Assembly: GCA_943788165.1 (NCBI GenBank)
Contig: CALSPF010000002.1
Span: forward strand, 124,001 to 188,000
DNA length: 64,000 nucleotides
Source of the DNA: an uncultured Flavobacteriaceae bacterium
GTDB lineage: Bacteria; Bacteroidota; Bacteroidia; Flavobacteriales; Flavobacteriaceae
Direction of reading: 5' to 3'
The translations under genes were made by a program, and so were the position numbers. How positions within the stretch are numbered: the first letter of the stretch is position 1; each line of letters opens with the position of its first letter. The notes beneath the pieces are model-generated. The model saw only the letters and a list, made by a program, of their open reading frames with translations, ran no database searches and was not told the DNA's origin. This document shows, piece by piece, positions 29,302 to 38,952 of the stretch.

Positions 29302-32300
29302 ATGCAAAAGTACATGCCGTTTATTTTATTCCTTTTTGGTATAAGTATTCACTCTCAAGATACTGTTCTGAGTGGGGTTGTCGTAGATGAGAATAATATT
29401 CCACTACCTGGGGCAACTGTTCAAATGCAAGGAAGTCAAGATGGAGTAATCACAGATTTTAATGGGAATTTCTCCCTTGACGTCACTTCAGACACTACGA
29501 TTGAGGTGTCCTATACAGGATACGAAAAATATGCTTTTAGTGGACCTTTTGACAGTTTAGTACAAATTCAATTAGTGCCTTCAAACGCCTTAGATGAAGT
29601 TGTGATTACTGCATTGGGAATTAGACGTGCTGAGAAAGCCTTGGGATATGCCGTTCAAGGAATCAAAGCAGGTGAAATTTCAAAGGTGAAAGCCACTAAT
29701 GTGGTTAACTCTCTAGCAGGTAAAATTGCAGGGGTAAATATTACCGGCTCTGCCGCTGGACCCTCTGCTTCTTCTAATATTAATATTCGTGGGGCTTCTT
29801 CTTTAATGGGGAACAATCAACCTTTATTTGTTGTAAATGGGATGCCCATTACAAATGACTTATACACATTTGATGATGGTTTGAACGGGTCAACGTCTAT
29901 TGACTTTGGTAATGCCGCACAAATCGTGAATACAGACGATATCGAAGCCATAAGTGTACTTAAAGGACCTGCAGCCTCTGCTTTATACGGTTCAAGAGCT
30001 GCGAATGGTGTGATTCTTATTGAAACTAAAACCGGAAACTTTGTTAAGAAAGGTTTAGGAATAGAAATTAACTCAAGTATTCAAATCGCAAACCCGCTTA
30101 AATTACCCGATTACCAAAACCGATATGGTTCTGGTGGGGGCGGAAAATACAGCTACCTCAATGGATCTACTTATATAGGTGCAAACGAAAACTATGATGC
30201 CTATGGCGAAAACTGGGGGCCTGCATTAAACGGTCAGTTGGTAAAACAATTTAACTCTAATGGAGAAGCGGTCCCTTTTACTTCCGCTGAAAATAACATT
30301 AGAGACTTTTATCAAACAGCTTTAACTCACAGTACAAATGTTGCGGTGAATAGTTCTTCTGACACTGGTCAAAGTCGTTTTTCTTATACACATTTAGACA
30401 ACTTAGGTTTAATTCCTAATACTGATCTAGATCGAAATACGTTTCAATCTAGTTTAGGTAAAAATTTATTGGACAATCGTTTAAAGATTCAATTCAATAA
30501 TATGTTTGTTCGTTCAACATCAAGCAATATTCCTAACTCGGGTTATGACGAATCTTCTTCTGTTATGTATGGGTGGTTGTGGTTTCCACGTCAAGTGGAG
30601 ATCGATGATTTACGCGATTACTGGCAGCCAGGTAAAGAAGGGGTAGAGCAGCGTTATGCAGAAAACCTTTGGGTAAACAACCCATGGTTTATTGCCAATG
30701 AAAACACCAATGCTTTTCAAAGCAACCGTTTGGTCTCTAATCTTCAACTTTCTTATCAGGTAAACCAAAAACTAGGGGTTCGCTTTAGATATGGAGTAGA
30801 TTATGTTGATGAACAACGTCAATACAGAAGAGCTCCTTCTACAAAAGCAGTCTTAAACGGAAGTTACCGTGAAGACGAAATTTCTTTTAGAGAAAGTAAT
30901 GCCGAGGTAATTGTTGATTTTGATCCTAGTCCAGAAGAGGATAATCCACTGGATGTAAGCGTAAAGCTGGGAGGAAACCTCATGTCACAACGGGCTAACT
31001 TTGGCGTAGCCAACAACCCAGAATTACAAATCTTTGGCGTGGGGCCATCTGTCTATACTTTAGCGAATTCGCGTTCTGGAGTGTTAGTAGAGTCTCAAAA
31101 GACCAATGCAGAAATTGCCAGTGTCTTTGGTTTAGTAACCCTTGATTATAAGAACTGGGCATATTTAGATTTAACCTATAGAAATGATTGGACCAGTACA
31201 CTGGTTAATCCATTAGTTGGGATTGAAAATTCAAACTTTAGCTTTGGCTATCCTTCTGCATCAACGAGTATAATTTTAAGTGAAGTACTGGATTTAAATG
31301 AAAAAATCAATTTCTTAAAGCTTAGAGCTTCTTATGCCGAAGTAGGAAACGGTGCTCCAGCTTATTCTTTTGGGAACACTTACACGCCACAAGCGGCCTA
31401 TGGAAATACACCAGTCTTTACTGCTGGAAGTACCATCTCTGATCCTGATCTTAGAAATGAGCGAACTAGAGCAACAGAATTTGGGGTTGATGTGCGCTTA
31501 TTTGACAATAAGGTAAATATCGATATGACAGTATATCAAATGAATAGTTTCGATCAAATTATTTCTTTGCCAGTAGCGAAGTCAAGTGGGTATGATTATA
31601 CCTTAACAAATGGAGGAGAAATTAGTAATAAAGGTATTGAGATTGCAGCCAGATTTAATTGGGCAGCAACAGAAGATTTCTCCTGGGATACGCAAATCAA
31701 CTATGGGCGTAATAGAGCCGTTGTAGAGTCGCTTCCAGAGGTAATCCAAAGTGGTAAGTACTCTATTGTCGCCGATATTTTCCCTGGAGATGAAGGAGGA
31801 TCCGACTTAGAGCTCGTCGCAGAAGAAGGAAAACTTTTAGGTCAATTATATGGTCTAGGGTTCCAGCGAGGACCTGACGGTCAAATTATCCACGAAAATG
31901 GATTGCCTTTACACACGACAGAAAAAGTATCTGCAGGGTCTTATCAACCAGACTTTCGTTTAGGTATTCTAAATAGCTTTAGCTATAAAAACATCAACTT
32001 GTCTTTCTTATTTGACGGTCAAGTAGGAGGGAAAATTTATTCTCGCTCACATGCATTATATGCTACTGCAGGGACAATTACAAATAATGATGATCCTAAC
32101 TTGCCACTTTCTACCTTAGAAGGTAGAACCTTGTATGGTGTAGAGTACAACACTGCAGGAAATCCTGTTTATACTTTAGAACAACAAGGAGGTGTTGTCG
32201 CCCCAGGTCTTATGTATAATGCGAATGGTGACTTAGTTAAAAATACAGTGTCGGTTCCTGCAGGAGGTGCTGCTTATACAGGATATTTCTACAACTATTA

Positions 32301-32592
32301 TGGTAACGGGTTTAACCGCGATAATATTGAAGCCGCAACTTATGATGCCACTTACTTTAAATTACGTGAACTAAGTGTAAGCTATACCTTAGAAAACGGT
32401 TTAGTTGACCAACTTGGATTACAGTCTGCTGTGATCTCTCTTGTGGGAAGAAACTTATTGCTGTTTAGTAAAGTTCCTTCCATAGACCCAGAAACTTTCT
32501 CTATTCGAAATGGTTTATTTGTCAATGGTTTTGAAAGTACTTCTATCCCATCGATGAGAAGTTTTGGATTGAATCTTAACCTTATTTTTTAA
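29302..32592 (+). CDS. SusC/RagA-family TonB-linked outer membrane protein
   Basis: VLSGVVVDENNIPLPGATVQMQGSQDGVITDFNGNF; GLKGPAASALYGSRAANGVILIETK-type plug; barrel C-term. Confidence 0.95.
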   Translation: MQKYMPFILFLFGISIHSQDTVLSGVVVDENNIPLPGATVQMQGSQDGVITDFNGNFSLDVTSDTTIEVSYTGYEKYAFSGPFDSLVQIQLVPSNALDEVVITALGIRRAEKALGYAVQGIKAGEISKVKATNVVNSLAGKIAGVNITGSAAGPSASSNINIRGASSLMGNNQPLFVVNGMPITNDLYTFDDGLNGSTSIDFGNAAQIVNTDDIEAISVLKGPAASALYGSRAANGVILIETKTGNFVKKGLGIEINSSIQIANPLKLPDYQNRYGSGGGGKYSYLNGSTYIGANENYDAYGENWGPALNGQLVKQFNSNGEAVPFTSAENNIRDFYQTALTHSTNVAVNSSSDTGQSRFSYTHLDNLGLIPNTDLDRNTFQSSLGKNLLDNRLKIQFNNMFVRSTSSNIPNSGYDESSSVMYGWLWFPRQVEIDDLRDYWQPGKEGVEQRYAENLWVNNPWFIANENTNAFQSNRLVSNLQLSYQVNQKLGVRFRYGVDYVDEQRQYRRAPSTKAVLNGSYREDEISFRESNAEVIVDFDPSPEEDNPLDVSVKLGGNLMSQRANFGVANNPELQIFGVGPSVYTLANSRSGVLVESQKTNAEIASVFGLVTLDYKNWAYLDLTYRNDWTSTLVNPLVGIENSNFSFGYPSASTSIILSEVLDLNEKINFLKLRASYAEVGNGAPAYSFGNTYTPQAAYGNTPVFTAGSTISDPDLRNERTRATEFGVDVRLFDNKVNIDMTVYQMNSFDQIISLPVAKSSGYDYTLTNGGEISNKGIEIAARFNWAATEDFSWDTQINYGRNRAVVESLPEVIQSGKYSIVADIFPGDEGGSDLELVAEEGKLLGQLYGLGFQRGPDGQIIHENGLPLHTTEKVSAGSYQPDFRLGILNSFSYKNINLSFLFDGQVGGKIYSRSHALYATAGTITNNDDPNLPLSTLEGRTLYGVEYNTAGNPVYTLEQQGGVVAPGLMYNANGDLVKNTVSVPAGGAAYTGYFYNYYGNGFNRDNIEAATYDATYFKLRELSVSYTLENGLVDQLGLQSAVISLVGRNLLLFSKVPSIDPETFSIRNGLFVNGFESTSIPSMRSFGLNLNLIF

Positions 32593-32602
32593 TCACATAA
32601 TT

Positions 32603-34066
32603 ATGAAAAACATAAAACACTTTCTATATACAATCGTTCTATTTTCAACGGTAGGATGTAGTGATTTTGAAGAATTGAATTTAAACCCTAATGAGCCTAC
32701 AACGGTTTCATCTGGGGTATTGTTTACTTCTGCGATAAGAACAAGCATCCAAACAACCTCTAACGAGGCATTTTTATTATCGAATAATGCCGCACAATTA
32801 ACGGCAAAAACCCTTCGTGCTGAGGTTGACTTTTATGGATGGAATGCTTTTCCAACCGTATGGGAAGGACTCTATGAAAGTTTGACCGATATCAACAATG
32901 CGATTGAAATTGCACAAGCAGACGAGAATACCAAGATGGAAGGAGCTTTAATGGTCATGCAGGCTTGGATTTTTTCTGAATTGACGAATGCTTATGGAGA
33001 CATTCCTTACAGTGAAGCCATTGATGGATTAAATGCAAATTTCACTCCTGCTTATGATACGCAAGAATCGATTTATACAGATCTTCTAGTGAGACTTACT
33101 CAAGCCACAACAAAATTAAGTGCTACTGGAAGTATTGAAGGAGATATCTTGTATCAAGGAGATGCAACACTGTGGATAAAGTTTGCCAATTCTTTGAGAC
33201 TGCGTTTGTTGATGTATGCTTCTGCGAAAACAAATGTAGCAACTCAATTTGCGCAAATCGTCACACAAGGTCAAATCTTCTCAAGTAATGAAGAGCAAGC
33301 CGCTCTTGATTTCTTGTCTAGTTTCCCTAATCAATTCCCTACTTTACCTTTAAAGCAAGGAGATTTTGATGCGGTGGCAATTTCTCTTTCTGCTGTAAAC
33401 GCTTTACAAGCAAATAATGACCCAAGACTGAGTCGTTATGCACGTCCAGATAATTTAGACTTTGATAACCCAACATTCACAGGGGTTGCTAATGGAGTGG
33501 GAGGTCAAACAGGATCACGTCTAGGATTAGCTTATTTTGATTATCCAGGTCAAATTACGGCTGCAGAAAAGGGATTATCTTATGCAGAAGGAATTCTAAT
33601 GACCTATGCGGAAGTAGAATTTCTCTTAGCAGAGGCTGCTGCAAAAGGATGGATTTCAAACAGTGTTGAAACACACTATAAGCAAGGAATTCAAGCATCG
33701 CATCAATATTATCAAGTTGATTATGCCCCTAATGGATGGGCTAACTTTGAGGACTTCTATCAGAACTCTGGAGTTGCCTATAGTGCTACTTTAGATATTT
33801 GGAAGCAAAAGTGGTTAAGCATGTATTTTACCGCTTTAGATCCTTACTTTGAGGTAAGACGTTGGTATAGCGAAGTGAACGGTTTTGATGGTCTTCCATT
33901 CTTAAACCGCCCTATTGGGAGTAATTCAAATAATTATGAATTGCCCATGCGTTTTCTTTACCCTGGTCAAGAGCAAAGTTTAAATGCAGAAAATTATAAT
34001 GAAGCGAATAGCAGATATAGTGCGCCTAAATTGATTAATGGTAAAATGTGGATCGTAAGCGACTAA
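32603..34066 (+). CDS. SusD/RagB-family lipoprotein
   Basis: Lipobox TVGC; NLNPNEPTTVSSGVLFTSAIR; immediately downstream of SusC. Confidence 0.93.
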   Translation: MKNIKHFLYTIVLFSTVGCSDFEELNLNPNEPTTVSSGVLFTSAIRTSIQTTSNEAFLLSNNAAQLTAKTLRAEVDFYGWNAFPTVWEGLYESLTDINNAIEIAQADENTKMEGALMVMQAWIFSELTNAYGDIPYSEAIDGLNANFTPAYDTQESIYTDLLVRLTQATTKLSATGSIEGDILYQGDATLWIKFANSLRLRLLMYASAKTNVATQFAQIVTQGQIFSSNEEQAALDFLSSFPNQFPTLPLKQGDFDAVAISLSAVNALQANNDPRLSRYARPDNLDFDNPTFTGVANGVGGQTGSRLGLAYFDYPGQITAAEKGLSYAEGILMTYAEVEFLLAEAAAKGWISNSVETHYKQGIQASHQYYQVDYAPNGWANFEDFYQNSGVAYSATLDIWKQKWLSMYFTALDPYFEVRRWYSEVNGFDGLPFLNRPIGSNSNNYELPMRFLYPGQEQSLNAENYNEANSRYSAPKLINGKMWIVSD

Positions 34067-34073
34067 GCAGCAT

Positions 34074-35579
34074 ATGAAGAAATATTTTGATATTCACCCC
34101 CAGGTTTTTTTTCCTTCGATTGTTTTAATCATTGGGTTTATTTTATTGTCAATTTTTGGTGGAGAACCAGTTCGCTTGTTCTTCTCTGAAGCATCGCAGT
34201 GGATTACACAGTCCACTGGTTGGCTATTTATCCTTGGGGTGAATTTCTTCATTATCTTTTGTCTGTGGCTGGCCTTTAGTCAATATGGAAAAGTACGCAT
34301 AGGGGGAGAAGGGGCTAAAACAGAATTTAGTTTATTCTCCTGGTTCTCCATGTTGTTTTCTGCTGGAATGGGAATTGGCTTGTTGTATTTTGGGGTCTCA
34401 GAGCCCATACAACACTTTTTAAAACCGCCCATACCTCAAGCAAGTAAGGCAGATTTAGCCATTCAAGCCTTAGATTTCACTTTCTTACATTATGGTTTAC
34501 ATGCTTGGTCGATTTACTGTATAGTAGGACTATCGCTCGCTTATTTTACCTTTAATCGTGGTTTACCTTTTTCTTTGCGATCTATTTTCTATCCTATTAT
34601 TGGGGATAAAATCAATGGTGTCTATGGAAATATTATTGATGTAATCGCAGTGGTTGCTACCCTTTTCGGTTTGGCAACTTCCTTGGGATTCGGAGCGAGA
34701 CAAATTGCAACAGGGCTTCAATTTCTCTTTGGGATTGATTCTGGAGTGAATACACAAATCAGTGTTATTTTAGTCATTACCATGATCGCAACCATTTCTG
34801 TGGTTACAGGATTAAAGAAAGGAGTTCGATTTTTAAGTCGCTTGAATATGATTTTAGCTTTGGTCTTTTTGACCTTTGTTTTATTCTTGACAGATACCCT
34901 AAGTGTGATGGGAATATTTATTGAAAGTACAGGGATGTATTTTCAACGTTTTATCGAGATAGGGACTTGGTCCTCTTCTTTTGTAGACTCTACTTGGCAA
35001 AACAACTGGACGATTTTTTATTACGCCTGGTGGATTGCGTGGGCTCCTTTTGTAGGGATGTTCATCGCGCGTATCTCAAAAGGACGAACGTTTAAAGAAT
35101 TTGTTTTAGGGGTTTTATTTGTTCCTACTTTAATGACCTTTTTCTGGATCAGTGTCTTTGGAGGAGCAGGACTATTACTCGAGATTGAAACCCCAGGAAT
35201 CTTATCAATACCCGTTTTAGAAGATCCCTCGACCTCATTATTCATATTTTTAAAGGCCTTTCCGTTGTACACCTTTACAAGTGTTCTAGGGATTTTTATG
35301 GTCTCTGTGTTTTTTGTGACCTCTTCAGATAGTGGTTCTTTGGTCATCGATAGTATCACCTCTGGCGGTAAACTTGACGCTCCAGTAGGGCAGCGTATTT
35401 TTTGGGCTTTGATTGAAGGTTTTGTCGCTATTGCCCTTTTGTTAGGAGGGGGATTAGCAGCTATGCAAACGGCTTCTGTTAGTACTGGAATTCTCTTCTT
35501 GCTTATTCTTTTTGTTATCTGCTATTCCCTTATTACTGATTTGAAAAAGGATTTATCTCCTTTCAAAAAACAATCTTAA
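34074..35579 (+). CDS. BCCT-family (betaine/choline/carnitine) transporter
   Basis: 12-TM; FSAGMGIGLLYFGVSEPIQHF; HYGLHAWSIYCIVGLSLAYFTFNRGLP; YYAWWIAWAPFVGMFIARISKGRT. Confidence 0.95.
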   Translation: MKKYFDIHPQVFFPSIVLIIGFILLSIFGGEPVRLFFSEASQWITQSTGWLFILGVNFFIIFCLWLAFSQYGKVRIGGEGAKTEFSLFSWFSMLFSAGMGIGLLYFGVSEPIQHFLKPPIPQASKADLAIQALDFTFLHYGLHAWSIYCIVGLSLAYFTFNRGLPFSLRSIFYPIIGDKINGVYGNIIDVIAVVATLFGLATSLGFGARQIATGLQFLFGIDSGVNTQISVILVITMIATISVVTGLKKGVRFLSRLNMILALVFLTFVLFLTDTLSVMGIFIESTGMYFQRFIEIGTWSSSFVDSTWQNNWTIFYYAWWIAWAPFVGMFIARISKGRTFKEFVLGVLFVPTLMTFFWISVFGGAGLLLEIETPGILSIPVLEDPSTSLFIFLKAFPLYTFTSVLGIFMVSVFFVTSSDSGSLVIDSITSGGKLDAPVGQRIFWALIEGFVAIALLLGGGLAAMQTASVSTGILFLLILFVICYSLITDLKKDLSPFKKQS

Positions 35580-35732
35580 CTTACCCTTTATAGGGTCATC
35601 TGGATAAAGATAGGCTACTCATTATCGCAATCATTATTCAGCGACATATTTACATGAACTTTTGAATCTAAGCTTTAAGGCTATTAAGGAAACTAGAAGC
35701 TAGTTGGGCTATCACCATATAAAGTGAAGCTG

Positions 35733-35772
35733 CAACTTATGAAGGCACTTACTTTAAATTAACGTGAGTTCG
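35733..35772 (+). pseudogene. Short SusC-like scrap
   Basis: caacttatgaaggcacttactttaaattaacgtgag resembles 32336ff caacttatgatgccacttactttaaattacgtgaa with an indel. Confidence 0.4.
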
Positions 35773-35940
35773 ACCTAAGAAATTAGGATTTATTTCACCA
35801 AAAAAGCACAAAATAATTCTGATGGGGAAAGTGATGGGGATCCCCCTCTATCTCCTTCAATACCCGTAACATAAAACTCCCGCTTTACTCCATCGCATAT
35901 TACCCCTAAGACCAAGAACAATATAATCTTCTAGTGGATT

Positions 35941-36123
35941 TCAATTGTGCCCAAACTTGCGAATGTATTTCATGCTTAAAATGTTGAGGTTATATACTAT
36001 TCTGTGTGTTATTAAAGTTTTGTAGGTGGTGTCTTCTGAATGCCATAATCCTTCGAATTTTTCTAATTGAGCGTTAACTGTAAATCCAAATAGAAGTGTT
36101 GCGATTGTAATTTTTGTTTTCAT
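35941..36123 (-). pseudogene. Small secreted protein, copy 2, C-terminus replaced
   Basis: MKTKITIATLLFGFTVNAQLEKFEGLWHSEDTTYKTLITH then divergence from copy 1 near 36003. Confidence 0.5.
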
Positions 36124-36268
36124 AATAAATAAAATTTTAAGTTTTATCTATTATCCAGTAGCTCTCGTATTTAGTTTGTAATCAAAATTTAGGGGGTAAA
36201 CTGTTTTTTGCAGACTCAAGTTTTTTCTTTAATTGTCAATACAATGTACAAAACTGTTTTCAAAGCCT
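36004..36268. repeat. Segmental duplication copy 2 (pairs with about 17529-17793)
   Basis: Near-identical over about 260 bp by eye. Confidence 0.9.
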
Positions 36269-36345
36269 GCTTTCATTATCTGACGTGTTTTGATGATTTA
36301 GAAGGTTTTACTGGTGTTAATCGACAAATGAAATAGAGTGCTGAT

Positions 36346-36365
36346 ATGACTTTTTTATGACTTTT
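36346..36365. repeat. Candidate diverged arm repeats (ATGACTTTT x2)
   Basis: atgacttttttatgactttt, 11-bp period, just before terminator and att-like core. Confidence 0.35.
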
Positions 36366-36369
36366 ATAA

Positions 36370-36406
36370 ATAAAAAAAGCCCCCACTTTACGTGAAGGCT
36401 TGATTT
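36370..36406. terminator. Terminator-like hairpin abutting att-like core
   Basis: taaaaaaagcccccactttacgtgaaggcttgatttt. Confidence 0.6.
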
Positions 36407-36409
36407 TAC

Positions 36410-36424
36410 TGGTGGTCCCACCTG
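36410..36424. repeat. att-like core distal to tRNA
   Basis: tggtggtcccacctg = tRNA 3' end incl. CCA. Confidence 0.85.
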
Positions 36425-36477
36425 TACTCATAACTGTTTATAACTTATTGATATACAATATATAAAAATATATAATT

Positions 36478-36534
36478 AGTACCCGTGGGTACTATTTAGT
36501 ACCTCTTGGGTACTAAGTCCATGATATGGGTACT
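36478..36534. repeat. Candidate integrase arm-type sites (element A)
   Basis: AGTACCCGTGGGTACT at 36478-36493, GGGTACT at 36508 and 36528. Confidence 0.6.
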
Positions 36535-36537
36535 AAC

Positions 36538-36563
36538 AACCTCTGTTAGATTTGGCACAAGTT
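36538..36563. repeat. Element inverted repeat, degenerate site A1
   Basis: aacctctgtta-gatt-tggcacaagtt, same position relative to att as site B1. Confidence 0.5.
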
Positions 36564-36952
36564 ATTTTCATCTTTTTTTACTCATTTTCTTTACGTTTTC
36601 TAAAGTTTCTAATACTTATATATAGAACCAATTGTTCTACTGAGTTGTAGATTACTTTAAGAAATACTTAATCTACCGAGATACTACACCTGACACATGG
36701 GGGAAGTACCCAATAATGACCAACACTCACCGATAGGTAAAACCAGTCATTAGTGTTCCGAGAGGTAAAGAAGAAAGGTCTGAACTCGTAAAAATGCAGA
36801 TAGGTTGAATTCTTGTTTGAGTGTTTGTTAGATTCAACTGAAAAATGGAAATAATTTTTCAAAAGGGAATTTCCCTTAATGGACTCACTATATCTAATTG
36901 TGAAATAGTAGTTAGATTTTAAATAATAGAAAAGTTTAAAATAAAGAGTATC

Positions 36953-36988
36953 AACCTCGAACTGATTAAGTATTTCAAGTACGAGGTT
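36953..36988 (+). promoter_or_regulatory. Conserved stem-loop upstream of xis-like ORFs (copy A)
   Basis: AACCTCG...CGAGGTT. Confidence 0.6.
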
Positions 36989-37024
36989 ATTACTGTTTTT
37001 TAAAATACTCTGAAAGGAAATAAT

Positions 37025-37219
37025 ATGTTAAGAAATATAACAGAAGAACAAGCAAAACATATGGTAGAGCTATTAAAGAAGAAGTCTGTCTTGATTAAAA
37101 ACTTTTCTCATAAACTTGAGAAGTACAGAATATCAGAAGATAGAGAAGCCTATAAAAAGAAGTTTAGAGAACTATTAGAAAAAGAGGAAATAAAAGTATA
37201 TGGAAAAAAGATTGAGTAA
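37025..37219 (+). CDS. Small basic element-encoded protein (copy A)
   Basis: 64 aa; near-identical to 23295-23489. Confidence 0.7.
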   Translation: MLRNITEEQAKHMVELLKKKSVLIKNFSHKLEKYRISEDREAYKKKFRELLEKEEIKVYGKKIE

Positions 37220-37412
37220 AAAGGATTTAATGGAACTCTATGGAGTAGATAGAGTAACCATAGAAGATTGGAGAAGAAATAGAGGGTTGAAAATGATAGA
37301 AGTATCCACACATTCAAAATACATAACAGAAAAGGATTTAATAGAGTGGGAAAATAGTATGAAGGGTAATATTAAAGTTAAGAGGTTAATTAATCAAAGT
37401 GTATCAGAATGA
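37200..37412 (+). CDS. Excisionase/HTH-type small DNA-binding protein (copy A)
   Basis: LSKKDLMELYGVDRVTIEDWRRNRGLKMIEVSTHSKYITEKDLIEWE. Confidence 0.75.
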   Translation: MEKRLSKKDLMELYGVDRVTIEDWRRNRGLKMIEVSTHSKYITEKDLIEWENSMKGNIKVKRLINQSVSE

Positions 37413-37936
37413 AGATAGGTGAAGGGTTGATATACTTTCTTTAAATATTTTGATTTGATTAGTATATCAGTATTTACAGGTTGAGGTTTCTTGTAACTGA
37501 GAAAATACTTTTCCCCTAAACCCCAATCGGAGTGGTTTTTATATCGGAGTTAATTTTTTACTCCCTATAGGAAATCATTTGGTTCGAACCCTAAAGACCT
37601 ATTTTCGAAACAAATGATACGGTTTTTGAGAGATATTTAATTTCTATTAAAAATAACAACTTTAGTTAGATTTAGATTCAATTGCAAGTGCAAAGATTTT
37701 TAAGTATAATATTCTTTTAGAGTTATTACCAAAGAGAAATAATTGAATTTACACCCATTAATCTTCTAATACTTCTAAAACAATAAAAAATCCCTTAGCT
37801 TAGTAGTTAGTAACAAAGTAGATATATGCCTACTAGTACGTTTAGCCCTAAGTTGTGCATAATGCATAAAAATCGTGCTTAAATTGAACATTTGAACTTA
37901 AAAAGCCAACCGTACAAACATCACTTCACAATATTA

Positions 37937-37958
37937 TATTTAAGCATTTACTTAAATA
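37937..37958. promoter_or_regulatory. Candidate ArsR/SmtB operator
   Basis: TATTTAAG-CATTTA-CTTAAATA perfect inverted repeat just upstream of the arsR-type gene. Confidence 0.65.
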
Positions 37959-37969
37959 AGAAATAAACT

Positions 37970-37977
37970 TAACTTTG
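37970..37977 (+). promoter_or_regulatory. Bacteroidota -7 promoter box
   Basis: TAACTTTG, 4 nt before ATG at 37982. Confidence 0.6.
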
Positions 37978-37981
37978 TGTT

Positions 37982-38356
37982 ATGGAAAATAATTCTTGCA
38001 TAAGACAACGAGCCGATATTGAACAAATAAATCGTTGCAAAGACACAGTTTCGGAATTAAACGAATCGTTCGACTATTTGGCTAACGGACTTTCATTAGT
38101 CGGAAATAGTGTTCGACTGAAAATACTTTACCTACTTTTTGAGGAAAAAAGACTTTGTGTTTGTGATTTAAGCGATATTCTTGGAATGAACATTTCTGCA
38201 ATCTCTCAACATTTGAGGAAAATGAAAGACCGTAATCTATTAGAAACCGATAGAGAAGCCCAAACGATTTTCTACTCACTCACGGCTGAATACGAAAAAA
38301 TGCTAAACCCATTTTTTGAGATACTTGATAAAAACAAAATTTTAGAAACAATATGA
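37982..38356 (+). CDS. ArsR/SmtB-family metalloregulator
   Basis: LVGNSVRLKILYLLFEEKRLCVCDLSDILGMNISAISQHLRKMKDRNLLETDREAQTIFYSL; CVCDL metal-site motif. Confidence 0.92.
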   Translation: MENNSCIRQRADIEQINRCKDTVSELNESFDYLANGLSLVGNSVRLKILYLLFEEKRLCVCDLSDILGMNISAISQHLRKMKDRNLLETDREAQTIFYSLTAEYEKMLNPFFEILDKNKILETI

Positions 38357-38952
38357 AAAGTGATAACAAACTAATTGGTACAGGTTTATTAACCGCAATT
38401 ACAGCTTCATTATGTTGTATTACACCAGTTTTGGCTCTAATCGCAGGAACGAGCGGTATTGCATCAACATTTTCTTGGATAGAACCTTTTAGACCTTATT
38501 TAATCGGACTTACAATTTTGGTTCTTGGTTTTGCTTGGTATCAAAAACTAAAACCTCAAAAAGAAATTGACTGCGAATGTGAAACGGACGAAAAACCAAA
38601 ATTTATTCAATCAAGGAAATTTTTAGGAATTGTAACTGTTTTTGTAATTGTAATCTTGGCTTTCCCATACTATTCAGGGATTTTTTACCCATATACAGAA
38701 AAGCAAATAATCTTAGTTGACAAATCGGACATTAATACAACGGAATTTAAAATCAGCGGAATGACTTGTGCGAGTTGTGAAGAACACGTCAATCACGAAG
38801 TGAACAAACTAAACGGAATTGTAAACTCAACGGTGTCTTACGAAAATGGAAATGCAATCGTTGAATTTGAAAAGACCAAAACCAATGAAACGGAAATTGA
38901 GAAAGCAATTAACTCAACAGGTTATCAAGTAACCGACAAAAAAGAAAACTAA
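38353..38952 (+). CDS. merTP: MerTP-type mercuric transport fusion protein
   Basis: MerT-like LLTAITASLCCITPVLALIAGTSG plus C-terminal HMA domain ISGMTCASCEEHVNHEV. Confidence 0.9.
   Translation: MKSDNKLIGTGLLTAITASLCCITPVLALIAGTSGIASTFSWIEPFRPYLIGLTILVLGFAWYQKLKPQKEIDCECETDEKPKFIQSRKFLGIVTVFVIVILAFPYYSGIFYPYTEKQIILVDKSDINTTEFKISGMTCASCEEHVNHEVNKLNGIVNSTVSYENGNAIVEFEKTKTNETEIEKAINSTGYQVTDKKEN

Noticed and set aside
36564-37020. Leader as a retron msr-msd
   Set aside because: Contains complementary segments, but no reverse transcriptase is encoded in either element.
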